Shown: positions 35,178 through 44,447, counted from the stretch's first letter. The stretch: DNA of 64,000 bases from Eubacterium sp. (GCA_024690665.1 JAILOU010000002.1:1-64000), one strand, 5' to 3'. The notes: generated by a model from the letters alone, not told the origin. A program made the numbers and translations.

Positions 35178-37901
35178 ATGCAAAGATTACTATTAAGAAG
35201 GGTAATGCGAGATCTAAAGAGGCATGTTGCGCGTTATCTGGCACTTGGATTCATGATTTTACTGAGCATGTACCTGGTTATATCGGTGGTAGGTGCAGCG
35301 CAGGTGATTATAGATGGTACGCATGAAATTTCTGAGGACAATCATATTGAAGATGGGTATTTTGAACTGTTCGTTCCGCTTGACGATGCGCAGTATCAAA
35401 CGCTGGCGGATGCCGGAGCGGTGATTGAAGAATGCTTTTATCAGGATTATGAAGTGAATGATGAGTCACAGCTTCGAATATTCAAAAATCGAAAGAAGAT
35501 TGACCTTGTGAATATTGACCGGGGAACGGTATCTGACGAAGACAATCAGGTTGTACTGGAAAAAAGATTTGCTGAAGAAAATGATTATGAGGTAGGAGAC
35601 TGCATCACAATTGCCGGTGTTACCCTGACGGTATCCGGGATCGGGTCAAGTCCTGACTATGAATCAGTACTTCAAACGCCCGGAGATATAGGTGTGGATT
35701 CAAAAGCTTTTGGCATAGCATTTGTTAACGATCAGACTTACGACAAGTTGTATGCAACCAATCAGGCGATATCATCAGAAACATATCAATACAGTTATCA
35801 GCTTGATGATGATTTGACGGATAAAGAACTAAAAGCAATTCTTCAGGATTTTGAGCTAAATGCAGATGAGGTAGACGATGAATATTTTCAGGAGTATTAC
35901 GACCGCATGTGCGGAACTGCCGAAGATTTGCTTGAGGGAATCGATGAGATGGAAGAGGGCTCGGATGATATGTCAGAGGGGCTGTCGGAATTGGTTGACA
36001 ATAATGAAGAGATCAATGATGCGACGCAGAAAATATTTGACAGTGCTCTAGAGGATACGAATGATTCACTGAAAGAAGCGGGATTAAGTGTAACGCTGAC
36101 AGAAGATAATTTTGAATCAACCCTTTCTTCCTTAATTAAACAGACGGGCGGAGTGACAGCCTTGTCTCTGCAATCGGCAAAAATGCAGCTTAGCGAACTT
36201 AAGGAATATAAAGATGGAATCCAAGAATATACAGATGGGGTTGAAGAAGCAAAGGATGGAGCGGATGAATTAGCAGAAGGCGTCAGCGAATTTTCTGATA
36301 ACAAGTCGGAGATCGAGGAGGAAACTACGGGAGAGATTTCTGATTTGACAGCCTTTGTAAAGGCTGGGAATAATCCACGAATTGGAGCAGCGGCATCAGA
36401 TCTTTCGGTAAATTATTCGTCCGGATTGGTGATGGGCGTAATCGTGATTATCTTATTTACCTTTGTGATTTCGGTGTTTGTCGTGCATCAGATAGATGCG
36501 GAGTCGCAGGTGATTGGGGCGATGTATTCGCTTGGCGTGAAACGAAGAGAACTGATTACGCATTATATAATGCTGCCTACCATTGTAACTTTTGTGGCCG
36601 GATTTATGGGAACGCTCATAGGATATTCCAAGTGGGGGATTTCGACCCAGATGGCGGATACATACGCGTATTATTCTGTTCCGGATCTGGCTACGTCTTT
36701 ATCGCCTGGCCTCTTTATCTATGGCGTTATCATGCCGCCGGTTGTGGCTTTGATTGTGAATGTTCTGGTGATTCAAAAGCGTTTGAAAAAAACAGCGCTT
36801 TCGCTTCTGAGAAATGAACAAAAACAAGGAAGAATTGCCGGTGTTCAACTTGGGCAGATGAATTTTTTGAAAAAGTTTTGTATTAGACAGATCTTGCGAG
36901 AGTCGCGCTCTTATGTAGCTGTTGTGTTTGGCATGTTCATTTCGCTGTTGCTTGCTATGATGGGGGTGAACTGTCTGATGCTTTGCCTTCATTTACATGA
37001 GAATGCAATTGCAGACACGAAATATTCTTATATGTATACGCTGAAGTATCCGCAGGAAGAAGTGCCGGAAAATGCGCAGGAAGCTTATGGAGTGACGCTG
37101 TCGAAAGAATGCTATGGTTATCATTTTGATGTAACGCTTTTAGGAGTAAAGGAAGACTTTAGTTATTTTGATGTCGAGGTGGAAGAAGGAACGGATCAGA
37201 TTGCAATCTCAGAGGCGATGGCTACCAAATACGGGGTTGGAGTTGGTGATGAACTTGTACTCGATGATGACGGAAATGATCGAAAGTACGCATTTACTGT
37301 AACTGATGTATTTGAGTATTCGTCAGGATTTTTTGCGGTAATGAATATTGAGGATGCAAGGGAATTGTTTGAAGCACAAGAAGATGATTATAACATCTTG
37401 TTTTCGGATGAAGAACTTGATATTGAACCGGGGAGAATCTATAGTGTTGCAACGAAGGAGGATGTGGAGAAGAGCGCATTAATCTTTTTGAATCTGATGA
37501 GCGGAATGATCTATGCGATGTGTATTGTGGCAGTTGTGATCTTTGTGCTGGTTATGTATCTGATGATGAAGGTCATGATTGACCGTTCGGCATACAGCAT
37601 AGCGCTTGTGAAAATCTTTGGATTTCGCAAGAAAGAGGTTCGAAAACTGTATCTGAACGGAAATCTTTTGATTATCGCAATCGGTGCACTGATTTGTATT
37701 CCGTTATCGAAATGGGTGATGGATCTTATCTATCCGTACTTTGTGTCAAACGTTGCAATTGGAGCAGACTATTCGTTTTACTGGTGGATGTATCCGCTTA
37801 TCTATGTGTTTGTCATAGGCTGTTATTATCTGACAAATGTATTTTTAATGAGACGCTTAGATAAAGTAGAACCGAATGAAGTTTTGAAAAACCGTGATTA
37901 A
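35178..37901 (+). CDS. FtsX-like ABC permease with coiled extracytoplasmic region
   Basis: This 907-residue membrane protein starts one base after the ATPase stop; a GGAGG box at 35163-35167 supports ATG 35178. The first membrane helix is around residues 16-40. A large outside region follows, including an acidic, Leu/Glu/Asp-rich helical stretch (about 255-400) of the kind predicted to form a coiled coil. FtsX-type three-helix bundles are at about 415-540 and 770-895, with another helix near 585. This two-bundle layout is typical of large Firmicute exporters. The substrate cannot be inferred. Confidence 0.9.
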   Translation: MQRLLLRRVMRDLKRHVARYLALGFMILLSMYLVISVVGAAQVIIDGTHEISEDNHIEDGYFELFVPLDDAQYQTLADAGAVIEECFYQDYEVNDESQLRIFKNRKKIDLVNIDRGTVSDEDNQVVLEKRFAEENDYEVGDCITIAGVTLTVSGIGSSPDYESVLQTPGDIGVDSKAFGIAFVNDQTYDKLYATNQAISSETYQYSYQLDDDLTDKELKAILQDFELNADEVDDEYFQEYYDRMCGTAEDLLEGIDEMEEGSDDMSEGLSELVDNNEEINDATQKIFDSALEDTNDSLKEAGLSVTLTEDNFESTLSSLIKQTGGVTALSLQSAKMQLSELKEYKDGIQEYTDGVEEAKDGADELAEGVSEFSDNKSEIEEETTGEISDLTAFVKAGNNPRIGAAASDLSVNYSSGLVMGVIVIILFTFVISVFVVHQIDAESQVIGAMYSLGVKRRELITHYIMLPTIVTFVAGFMGTLIGYSKWGISTQMADTYAYYSVPDLATSLSPGLFIYGVIMPPVVALIVNVLVIQKRLKKTALSLLRNEQKQGRIAGVQLGQMNFLKKFCIRQILRESRSYVAVVFGMFISLLLAMMGVNCLMLCLHLHENAIADTKYSYMYTLKYPQEEVPENAQEAYGVTLSKECYGYHFDVTLLGVKEDFSYFDVEVEEGTDQIAISEAMATKYGVGVGDELVLDDDGNDRKYAFTVTDVFEYSSGFFAVMNIEDARELFEAQEDDYNILFSDEELDIEPGRIYSVATKEDVEKSALIFLNLMSGMIYAMCIVAVVIFVLVMYLMMKVMIDRSAYSIALVKIFGFRKKEVRKLYLNGNLLIIAIGALICIPLSKWVMDLIYPYFVSNVAIGADYSFYWWMYPLIYVFVIGCYYLTNVFLMRRLDKVEPNEVLKNRD

Positions 37902-37924
37902 GCATAAAAAATTACAAAAACAGG

Positions 37925-37953
37925 TTGACAAACCGCCTTTAGAAAAATATAAT
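37925..37953 (+). promoter_or_regulatory. Perfect-consensus sigma-A promoter for the yceD-rpmF unit
   Basis: TTGACA (37925-37930), a 17-base spacer, and TATAAT (37948-37953) match consensus at all 12 positions, as expected for ribosomal-protein expression. Confidence 0.88.
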
Positions 37954-37989
37954 ATCTTAGTACGCGTAATTGTTTGATAGGAGTGTGCC

Positions 37990-38517
37990 ATGGTAATTGA
38001 GTTAAAAGAGTTATTAACAACGGCTGATAAGGAACAATCCTTTGAGGCAAAACTTGAACAGACATCAGTTATTGTGAATGGTGATGAATATCCTATTGTA
38101 AAGCAATCACCGTTTACGCTGAGTATGAAGAATGTTTCCAATCGGGAACTAAGCATATCAGCTGATCTAGAGATTGTTGTTTCAATTCCATGTGACAGAT
38201 GTCTCGAAGCAGTTGAGCGAACGCTTTCTTTACAGATTGAAGAAAAGCTTAAGCTTGATGGAGCCGGAGAGATTGTGTCAGGGAAAGAAGAGACGGCAGA
38301 TTATATGATAGGATCGGGCCTGGATGTGGATAAACTCATCTATGGAGAGATTCTGGTTAACTGGCCGGCGAAGGTTCTGTGCAAGGAAGATTGCAGGGGA
38401 ATCTGCAGCAAATGTGGAACGAACTTAAATGTTCGAACCTGTGATTGTGACCAGACGGAGCTAGACCCAAGAATGGCAGTGATCCAAGATATTTTTAATC
38501 AATTTAAGGAGGTGTAA
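37990..38517 (+). CDS. YceD family (DUF177) protein
   Basis: This 175-residue protein ends in the characteristic cysteine-rich block (CKEDCRGICSKCG, then C-D-C) that probably binds zinc. YceD is almost always encoded just before rpmF, as here with a four-base gap, and is linked to 23S rRNA or ribosome assembly in bacteria and plastids. An AGGAG box lies before the ATG. The molecular role is incompletely known. Confidence 0.92.
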   Translation: MVIELKELLTTADKEQSFEAKLEQTSVIVNGDEYPIVKQSPFTLSMKNVSNRELSISADLEIVVSIPCDRCLEAVERTLSLQIEEKLKLDGAGEIVSGKEETADYMIGSGLDVDKLIYGEILVNWPAKVLCKEDCRGICSKCGTNLNVRTCDCDQTELDPRMAVIQDIFNQFKEV

Positions 38518-38521
38518 CCAG

Positions 38522-38701
38522 ATGTCAATTTGTCCAAAGAACAAATCTTCCAAAGGAAGAAGAGATAGAAGAAGAGCAAACTGGAAGATGAGTGCTCCTA
38601 CATTAGTTAAATGCAGTAAGTGCGGAGAACTGATGATGCCTCATAGAGTATGCAAGTCATGCGGCTCTTACAACAAAAAAGAGATTATCCCTCAGGATTA
38701 A
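38522..38701 (+). CDS. rpmF: 50S ribosomal protein L32
   Basis: This 59-residue zinc-ribbon ribosomal protein starts MSICPKNKSSKGRRDRRRAN. Two CxxC pairs (CSKCGELMMPHRVCKSCG) form the zinc site, so this is the C+ (zinc-binding) paralogue type. GGAGG lies before the ATG, overlapping the end of yceD. Length and composition are typical. plsX, which often follows rpmF, is about 11 kb away here. Confidence 0.97.
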   Translation: MSICPKNKSSKGRRDRRRANWKMSAPTLVKCSKCGELMMPHRVCKSCGSYNKKEIIPQD

Positions 38702-38722
38702 TTTCAAGTAAATGAACACATT

Positions 38723-38752
38723 AAGGATTTCTCATAAGGGAAGTCCTTTTTT
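38723..38752 (+). terminator. Terminator after rpmF
   Basis: AAGGATTTC (38723-38731) pairs with GAAGTCCTT (38740-38748), allowing one G-U, and a T run follows. Confidence 0.75.
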
Positions 38753-38851
38753 GTTGCCATAGTTTCGAAAAAGATATATACTTGGCCAGCTTACAAGTGG
38801 TATAATTTTCCTGTAACATAATGAATAAGGACTAGAATTGGGAGGTGCATT

Positions 38852-39445
38852 ATGAAACATTTTGTAATTGCAATCGGATGTGATTTTGGTGCCGGTGGTA
38901 TTGAAATTGCCAAGCTTGTTGCAAGTAAACTTGGAGTAGAATGCTATGATCGGTATTTTGTGGATGAGATTGTGAAAAAAACAGATGCGAAACGTTCGGA
39001 TGCAGAAAAAGCAGACATGAAAAACGGTGTTCTTTATGGCGTGGAGACCGGTTCGGGTATGTATTATGAGAATCTTTCAAAGAAAGTAATTAGGCTTCAA
39101 GAGGAAATCATCCAAAATCTGGCAGAGCAGGAATCTTGTGTCATCGTTGGACGAAGCGGTAATTATTTTTTGAGACAGCGCGATGATGTGCTGAGTATCT
39201 ACATCTATGCACCGAAAGAAGCTAAGATTAAACACATTATGGAAGAGTACAATGTCAGTGAGAAGAAAGCTGCAGAAATGCATAAAGAAAAGGAGATGGC
39301 ATTACACGCAAGACATAAACGTGTTACCGGGACTTACAGAGGAGATCGTTATGCCCGCCAGCTGATGATTGACAGTACGATGTTTGGATATGTAAAGACC
39401 GCAGATTTTATCTGCAAGATTATAGAGGAAAAATTCAAAGATTAG
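38852..39445 (+). CDS. Cytidylate kinase-like family protein
   Basis: This 197-residue protein of the AAA_26/cytidylate-kinase-like family has the N-terminal nucleotide-binding loop GCDFGAGGIEIAKLVASKLG. It is glycine-rich but has no classical GKS/T. CVIVGRSGNYFL follows in the middle, then a basic LID-like RHKRVTG. These proteins are common in Clostridia as extra genes beside true cmk; substrate unknown. GGGAGG precedes the ATG. Confidence 0.85.
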   Translation: MKHFVIAIGCDFGAGGIEIAKLVASKLGVECYDRYFVDEIVKKTDAKRSDAEKADMKNGVLYGVETGSGMYYENLSKKVIRLQEEIIQNLAEQESCVIVGRSGNYFLRQRDDVLSIYIYAPKEAKIKHIMEEYNVSEKKAAEMHKEKEMALHARHKRVTGTYRGDRYARQLMIDSTMFGYVKTADFICKIIEEKFKD

Positions 39446-39470
39446 GGAGAAGCAAGGAGGAAAATAAAAC

Positions 39471-40088
39471 ATGGATAAGAAAGCATTATACAATCTATCC
39501 TACGGGGTGTTTATGCTCTCGACAAAAGCAGGAGATAAGGTAAATGGATGTATTACGAATACAGGTATTCAGGTCGCAAATAATCCGACAAGAATTGCAA
39601 TTTCAGTTTTAAATTCTAATTATACCTGTGATTTGGTAAAGGAAAGCGGAGTCTTTGCATTGACACTGCTCGATAATACGATAACATTTGAGACGGTGAA
39701 ACACTTCGGCTTCCAGTCAGGAAGAGATGTTGATAAGATGGCCGGTCTTAACTTCCCGACAGATATCAATGGCATTCCGTATCTTGGCTGGCAGGCATGT
39801 GCCGTAATCAGTGGCAAAGTGGTAGAACAAACCGATCTCGGGACACACACCTTATTTATTGCAGAAGTAGTGGACGCTAAAGTGCTTAGCGAGAATGCAC
39901 CGCTTACCTACGCAGATTATCAGGCACATGTAAAACCGAAAGCTGCGAAAGTGGATACAGATAAAAAGATTACCGGATGGAAATGTAAAATCTGTGGTTA
40001 TGTCTATGAAGGAGAGACACTTCCGGCTGATTTTTCATGTCCGCTGTGCGGTCATGGACCGGATGATTTTGAGCCAATATACGCGTAA
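39471..40088 (+). CDS. Flavin reductase-rubredoxin fusion (high-molecular-weight rubredoxin type)
   Basis: This 205-residue redox protein has an N-terminal FMN-binding flavin reductase domain (about 1-155; GVFMLSTKAGDKVNGCITNT) joined to a C-terminal rubredoxin (about 165-205). The iron ligands are in CKICGYVYEG and CPLCGHGPDDF. Such Hrb-type proteins pass electrons from NAD(P)H to oxygen- or NO-reducing flavodiiron proteins in anaerobes. No flavodiiron gene is adjacent. AAGGAGG precedes the ATG. Confidence 0.93.
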   Translation: MDKKALYNLSYGVFMLSTKAGDKVNGCITNTGIQVANNPTRIAISVLNSNYTCDLVKESGVFALTLLDNTITFETVKHFGFQSGRDVDKMAGLNFPTDINGIPYLGWQACAVISGKVVEQTDLGTHTLFIAEVVDAKVLSENAPLTYADYQAHVKPKAAKVDTDKKITGWKCKICGYVYEGETLPADFSCPLCGHGPDDFEPIYA

Positions 40089-40116
40089 GAATCAAGGTGA
40101 AAAAAGAAAATGAACG

Positions 40117-40147
40117 AAACCGTCGCATATCATATGCGGCGGTTTTT
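40117..40147 (+). terminator. Terminator after the rubredoxin fusion gene
   Basis: A 13-bp stem with one G-U pair (40117-40129 with 40133-40145) and a tight three-base loop runs into five T residues. Confidence 0.82.
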
Positions 40148-40216
40148 GGGTTGTACATCCGCAAAAAATGTTTTAAAATACAACATGGAATTTCAAATGG
40201 ATATAGGAGAAATTAT

Positions 40217-41254
40217 ATGGCGGAGCACAAAAGAAGAGTACACTATTCCGGAAAGTATCCGAAGAAATATGAAGAAAAGTATAAGGAACTTCAGCCGGAG
40301 AAATATGCAGACATCAAAGAACATGTCATTGCAAAAGGGTCGACACCGGCCGGAACGCATATTTCCATCATGGTCGAGGAGATTCTTCAGTTTCTGGATA
40401 TTCAGCCGGGACAGATTGGACTGGACTGTACACTAGGGTATGGTGGACATTCTGAGCAGATGCTAAAAAAACTGAAAGGCGAAGGCCATCTGTATGCGCT
40501 TGATGTCGATCCGATCGAGTCGGAGAAGACCAAAAACAGAATGCGTGATAAAGGATATGGGGAAGACGTGTTCACAGTAAAACTGACGAATTTTGCGCAG
40601 ATTGATGAGGTGGCAAAAGAAACCGGGAGGTTTGATTTTGTTTTGGCAGATCTTGGTGTATCTTCCATGCAGATTGATAATCCAAAGAGAGGCTTTACCT
40701 ATAAAGCAGATGGACCTCTCGATCTTCGTATGGATCCAACAAAAGGGATTAGCGCTGCCGAGCGTCTTAAAGAGCTTACGCAGGATGAACTGGTAGGTTT
40801 ATTAACTGAAAATGCAGATGAACCTTATGCGCAGGAGATTGCGCAGACAGTCATGAGCTTTTTAAAAGCGCATCAGCCGATCGAGACGACGCTGCAGCTG
40901 AAACGAGTGATAGAAAAGTCACTGTCCTTTTTGCCAAAAGCAGAGCAAAAAGAAGCTGTAAAAAAATCCTGTGCCAGAACATTCCAGGCACTTCGTATTG
41001 ATGTAAATCAGGAGTTTGAAGTGTTATATCAGCTTATGGATAAACTTCCGGGAGTGTTAAAGCCGGGCGGTAAAGTAGCCGTTTTAACTTTTCACTCAGG
41101 AGAAGACAGACTTGTAAAAAAAGCATTTAAGCAGTATCTTAAGAGCGGCGAATATGAACAGGTTGCAAGAGATGTGATTCGACCGACGCAAGAAGAGTGC
41201 AGGAGAAATCCAAGAGCAAAGTCAACGAAGATGCGTTGGGCAATCAAATCATGA
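40217..41254 (+). CDS. rsmH: 16S rRNA (cytosine-1402-N4)-methyltransferase RsmH
   Basis: This 345-residue SAM-dependent methyltransferase carries GLDCTLGYGGHSEQML as SAM motif I, DLGVSSMQID.PKRGF, and FHSGEDRLVKKAF near the end. It has about 50 extra, Lys/Tyr-rich N-terminal residues (EHKRRVHYSGKYPKKYEEKY) before the usual RsmH start. The ATG at 40217 has an AGGAG box; reading further upstream would run through the preceding terminator. It lies outside any mraZ-ftsL-murE division cluster. Confidence 0.92.
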   Translation: MAEHKRRVHYSGKYPKKYEEKYKELQPEKYADIKEHVIAKGSTPAGTHISIMVEEILQFLDIQPGQIGLDCTLGYGGHSEQMLKKLKGEGHLYALDVDPIESEKTKNRMRDKGYGEDVFTVKLTNFAQIDEVAKETGRFDFVLADLGVSSMQIDNPKRGFTYKADGPLDLRMDPTKGISAAERLKELTQDELVGLLTENADEPYAQEIAQTVMSFLKAHQPIETTLQLKRVIEKSLSFLPKAEQKEAVKKSCARTFQALRIDVNQEFEVLYQLMDKLPGVLKPGGKVAVLTFHSGEDRLVKKAFKQYLKSGEYEQVARDVIRPTQEECRRNPRAKSTKMRWAIKS

Positions 41255-41271
41255 GAAGATGGAGACATAAG

Positions 41272-41751
41272 ATGACGGAATTTGAAAAGTTTTTGCAGAC
41301 AGTAGCGGCGCTTCGTAATCCGGAACATGGATGTTCCTGGGATAAAGCGCAGACACATGAAAGTTTAAAAAGATGCTGCATAGAAGAAGCAGCAGAGGTA
41401 GTCTGTGGAATTAACATCTTAGAAAAAACCGGCAACTATGAAAATCTGCAAGAAGAGTTAGGGGATCTTTTAATGCAGGTAGTGATGCATGCACAGATTG
41501 CTGCGGAAGAAGGATATTTTACGATGGATGATGTAATTAGGGGAATCAATGAAAAAATGATTCGCAGACATCCACATGTATTTGGTGATGCCAAGTATTT
41601 TTCAAAAGAAGAATGGGATCGCATCAAACAGGAAGAAAAACAGGGCAAAGAATGGATGGAAGATTATTTACCGGATGCTTTTGACGAATCAAAAGAACTA
41701 ATCAATGCTGCTGTGCAGCGTAAACAAGAGAAAAAAGCAGGGAGTAATTAG
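41272..41751 (+). CDS. mazG: MazG nucleoside triphosphate pyrophosphohydrolase
   Basis: This 159-residue single-domain MazG hydrolyses NTPs or aberrant dNTPs to monophosphates. The metal-binding helices show CIEEAAEVV and EELGDLLMQVVMHAQIA (EExxE and ExxD pattern). The ending PHVFGDAKYFSKEEWDRIK is typical. ATG 41272 follows a GGAGA box; an ATG at 41251 overlaps the rsmH stop and is an alternative. Confidence 0.92.
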   Translation: MTEFEKFLQTVAALRNPEHGCSWDKAQTHESLKRCCIEEAAEVVCGINILEKTGNYENLQEELGDLLMQVVMHAQIAAEEGYFTMDDVIRGINEKMIRRHPHVFGDAKYFSKEEWDRIKQEEKQGKEWMEDYLPDAFDESKELINAAVQRKQEKKAGSN

Positions 41752-41753
41752 AT

Positions 41754-42584
41754 ATGATATTTATTGGAAATCACTTATCCGTGTCAGACGGTTATCTGGC
41801 AATGGGGAAGAAGGCAACGAAGCTTGGGGGCAATACATTTGCATTCTTTACTAGAAATCCTAGAGGTGGTAAGGCAAAACCATTAGATATTGAAGATATG
41901 CAGGCACTCGATGCTTATTTAAAGGAACATGAATTCGGAAAACTGGTAGCGCATGCACCGTATACCATGAATCTGTGTTCGGCAAAGGGAAGCGTAAGAA
42001 CATTTGCCAAAGAGGCAATGGCCGATGATTTAAAACGAATGGAATATCTGCCGGGAAATTATTACAATTTTCATCCGGGATCTCACGTTGGACAAGGGGT
42101 AAGACCGGCAATTGAAATGATTGTGGAAGGCTTAGATCAGGCAATGTTTGAAGATATGCATACGACAGTACTTCTTGAGACAATGTCAGGGAAGGGCACA
42201 GAAGTCGGACGAAGTTTATCGGAACTTGCAGATATTATTAATAAGGCTCGATATCCGCAGCATCTTGGAGTGTGTCTGGATACCTGTCATGTTTGGGATG
42301 GCGGTTACAATATCGGAACGGATCTTGATGAAATGTTAAAGACAATCGATGAAGTTATCGGAATCGAGAGATTAAAAGCAATTCATATTAATGACAGCAT
42401 GAACATCTGCGGTTCACATAAGGATCGCCATGCGAAGATTGGTGAAGGCGAGATTGGAGTGGAAACACTTAAAAAAGTGGTACAGCATCCATGGCTTCAG
42501 GATAAACCGTTTATTTTAGAGACACCGAATAACGACGCGGGATATGCACATGAGATTGCGATGATTAAGGATTGGATGATATAG
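41754..42584 (+). CDS. nfo: Deoxyribonuclease IV (AP endonuclease)
   Basis: This 276-residue TIM-barrel endonuclease cuts 5' of abasic sites in base-excision repair. Zinc ligands appear in FHPGSHVG, LETMSG, CLDTCHVWDGGYN and HINDSMNICGSHKDRHAKIGEG, and LETPNND lies near the end. It starts two bases after mazG, so damage avoidance (MazG) and repair are likely co-transcribed. Confidence 0.95.
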   Translation: MIFIGNHLSVSDGYLAMGKKATKLGGNTFAFFTRNPRGGKAKPLDIEDMQALDAYLKEHEFGKLVAHAPYTMNLCSAKGSVRTFAKEAMADDLKRMEYLPGNYYNFHPGSHVGQGVRPAIEMIVEGLDQAMFEDMHTTVLLETMSGKGTEVGRSLSELADIINKARYPQHLGVCLDTCHVWDGGYNIGTDLDEMLKTIDEVIGIERLKAIHINDSMNICGSHKDRHAKIGEGEIGVETLKKVVQHPWLQDKPFILETPNNDAGYAHEIAMIKDWMI

Positions 42585-43073
42585 ATGAAAAAAGAAGATA
42601 AGACGAATGTCATGCGTCTTCTTGACCAAAAGAAAATAGAGTATAAAGCATATAAGCATGACCTTGACGCAGGTGTAAGCGGCGAAGAGGTGGCGAAGGC
42701 GATGGGGCAAGATCCGAACCGGACCTTTAAAACGCTTGTGACAATTGGACATTCCAAGAATCACTATGTATTTGTAGTTCCGGTTAATAAGGGACTCCAT
42801 TTAAAAAAAGCAGCCAAAGCTGTTGGGGAGAAGAAGATTGAGATGGTAAAGTCCAAAGAACTTCTTGCGCTCACGGGCTATGTGCATGGTGGATGTTCAC
42901 CAATCGGCATGAAAAAGTTTTTTCAAACAACCATAGATGAAAGTGCATCTTCGTATGAAACAATCTTTTTTAGTGCCGGGAAAGTTGGACGACAGGTGGA
43001 AGTGTCACTTGAAGGGCTTTCAAAAATTATAAAATACGAACTGGGGGATATCACGGAAGAATTAAAGGAGTGA
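42585..43073 (+). CDS. Cys-tRNA(Pro)/Cys-tRNA(Cys) deacylase, YbaK type
   Basis: This 162-residue trans-editing protein of the YbaK/EbsC branch clears mis-acylated tRNA. Conserved features are the KTLVTIG and FVVPVNKGLHLKKAAKAVG strands and the GYVHGGCSPIGMKK loop. It begins immediately after the nfo stop, sharing its operon. Specificity for Cys-tRNA(Pro) is inferred from the family. Confidence 0.92.
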   Translation: MKKEDKTNVMRLLDQKKIEYKAYKHDLDAGVSGEEVAKAMGQDPNRTFKTLVTIGHSKNHYVFVVPVNKGLHLKKAAKAVGEKKIEMVKSKELLALTGYVHGGCSPIGMKKFFQTTIDESASSYETIFFSAGKVGRQVEVSLEGLSKIIKYELGDITEELKE

Positions 43074-43080
43074 TATCCGT

Positions 43081-44436
43081 ATGAAAAAGTGGGATACACG
43101 CGGATTTATGTTTACGAACACGGCACTTGTCGTATTGTTTATTCCGCTTATAATAGAACAATTTTTAAATATATTGGTTGGACTGCTTGATTCGCTGATG
43201 ATTGCACATGTAGGTGAGGCAGCGGTATCGGGTGTGTCACTGGTAGATTCTTGTTTTAACCTTTTAATCATGCTGTTTTTTGCGGTAGCAACCGGAGGTG
43301 CGGTTGTGGCAGGACAGTATCTGGGAAGAAAAGATAAGGAGAATGCATCGCGTGCAGCAAATCAGAATGTATGGTTTATGCTGTTTGTTTCTCTGGTAGT
43401 AATGGGGTGTGTCTACTTAGGACAGAATCTGATTTTAAATGGAATCTTCGGACAGATTGAGCCGGATGTGGAAGGTTATGCCAGAACATATCTGCTTATT
43501 GTGTCAGCTTCGATTCCATTTTTGGCGTTGTACAGTGCAGCGGCTGCGCTGTTTCGTTCCATGGGTAATTCAAAGACCCCGATGAAGATTTCTATGCTGA
43601 TGAACTTTATTAATTTTGGCGGAAATGCACTATGCATCTTCGGTCTTCATATGGGTTCGGAAGGTGTGGCGATTCCAACGCTTTGCTCGAGAGTCGTTTC
43701 GGCAGTTGTGCTACTGTGCCTTTTGAAGAATCCAAATCTTAAGGTGCATCTTCCAAAGAAACTGACGTTTCACTGGGATGGAAATCTGATTAAAAGTATA
43801 TTAATTGTGGCGCTTCCGAACGGGATTGAAAACAGTATGTTTCATGTTGGGAAGATTGCAGTTTTAAGCCTTGTGTCCTCCTTTGGAACATATGCGATTG
43901 CGGCAAATGCAGTGGCCAATACGATGTCAAGTTTTCAGGTGCTGGCCGGTTCGGCAGCGCAGCTTGCAATTGTGGCGGTTGTATCACAGTGCCTGGGAGC
44001 GGGAGAACATGAGCAGGCAAAGTATTATACAATTAAGATTCACAAGATGACATATCTTGGCATGCTGCTGTTTAACGCTGTAATCTGGGGACTGATGCCA
44101 CTTATTTTGCATTGGTACGATCTGTCAGAACAGGCAACACACGCGGCTTTGATTATTTTAATAATGCATGGAGTATCTTCGATATTGGTATGGCCGACCT
44201 CTTTTGTCATGCCATGTATCTTTCGTGCATCCGGAGATGGAAAGTATTCTATGACGGCTGCAATTATTACGATGTTTGCAGTTCGTGTCTTTATGAGCTA
44301 TGTGTTTGGCGCCTTGCTGGGATTTGGCGTAATTGGGGTATGGATGGCGACCGTTTTAGATGAATGTGCACGCTCTGTGTTATATGTGGCGCGTTTTAGA
44401 AGTGGTAAATGGCTACAAAAGAAAGTAATTTCGTAA
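43081..44436 (+). CDS. MATE family efflux transporter
   Basis: This 451-residue membrane protein has about 12 hydrophobic helices in two related halves. MATE features include the LDSLMIAHVGEAAVSG loop in the first half and the matching VANTMSSFQVLAGSAAQL in the second. It would export drugs or metabolites by cation antiport; substrate unknown. It begins seven bases after the YbaK gene behind a GGAG box. Confidence 0.93.
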   Translation: MKKWDTRGFMFTNTALVVLFIPLIIEQFLNILVGLLDSLMIAHVGEAAVSGVSLVDSCFNLLIMLFFAVATGGAVVAGQYLGRKDKENASRAANQNVWFMLFVSLVVMGCVYLGQNLILNGIFGQIEPDVEGYARTYLLIVSASIPFLALYSAAAALFRSMGNSKTPMKISMLMNFINFGGNALCIFGLHMGSEGVAIPTLCSRVVSAVVLLCLLKNPNLKVHLPKKLTFHWDGNLIKSILIVALPNGIENSMFHVGKIAVLSLVSSFGTYAIAANAVANTMSSFQVLAGSAAQLAIVAVVSQCLGAGEHEQAKYYTIKIHKMTYLGMLLFNAVIWGLMPLILHWYDLSEQATHAALIILIMHGVSSILVWPTSFVMPCIFRASGDGKYSMTAAIITMFAVRVFMSYVFGALLGFGVIGVWMATVLDECARSVLYVARFRSGKWLQKKVIS

Positions 44437-44447
44437 AGGGGTTTTAT

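Noticed and set aside
34475..37901. Bacitracin-type (BceAB) resistance module
   Set aside because: No histidine kinase or response regulator is adjacent, and the permease has a coiled region and two FtsX bundles unlike the BceB layout.
38782..38806. Promoter TTGGCC/TATAAT before the cytidylate-kinase-like gene
   Set aside because: The -10 is perfect but the spacing is 13 bases, too short; no better -35 was found, so no promoter was called.
40097..40216. Longer N-terminus for RsmH starting at 40097
   Set aside because: It would be translated through a rho-independent terminator hairpin and has no homology; ATG 40217 has a good ribosome-binding site.
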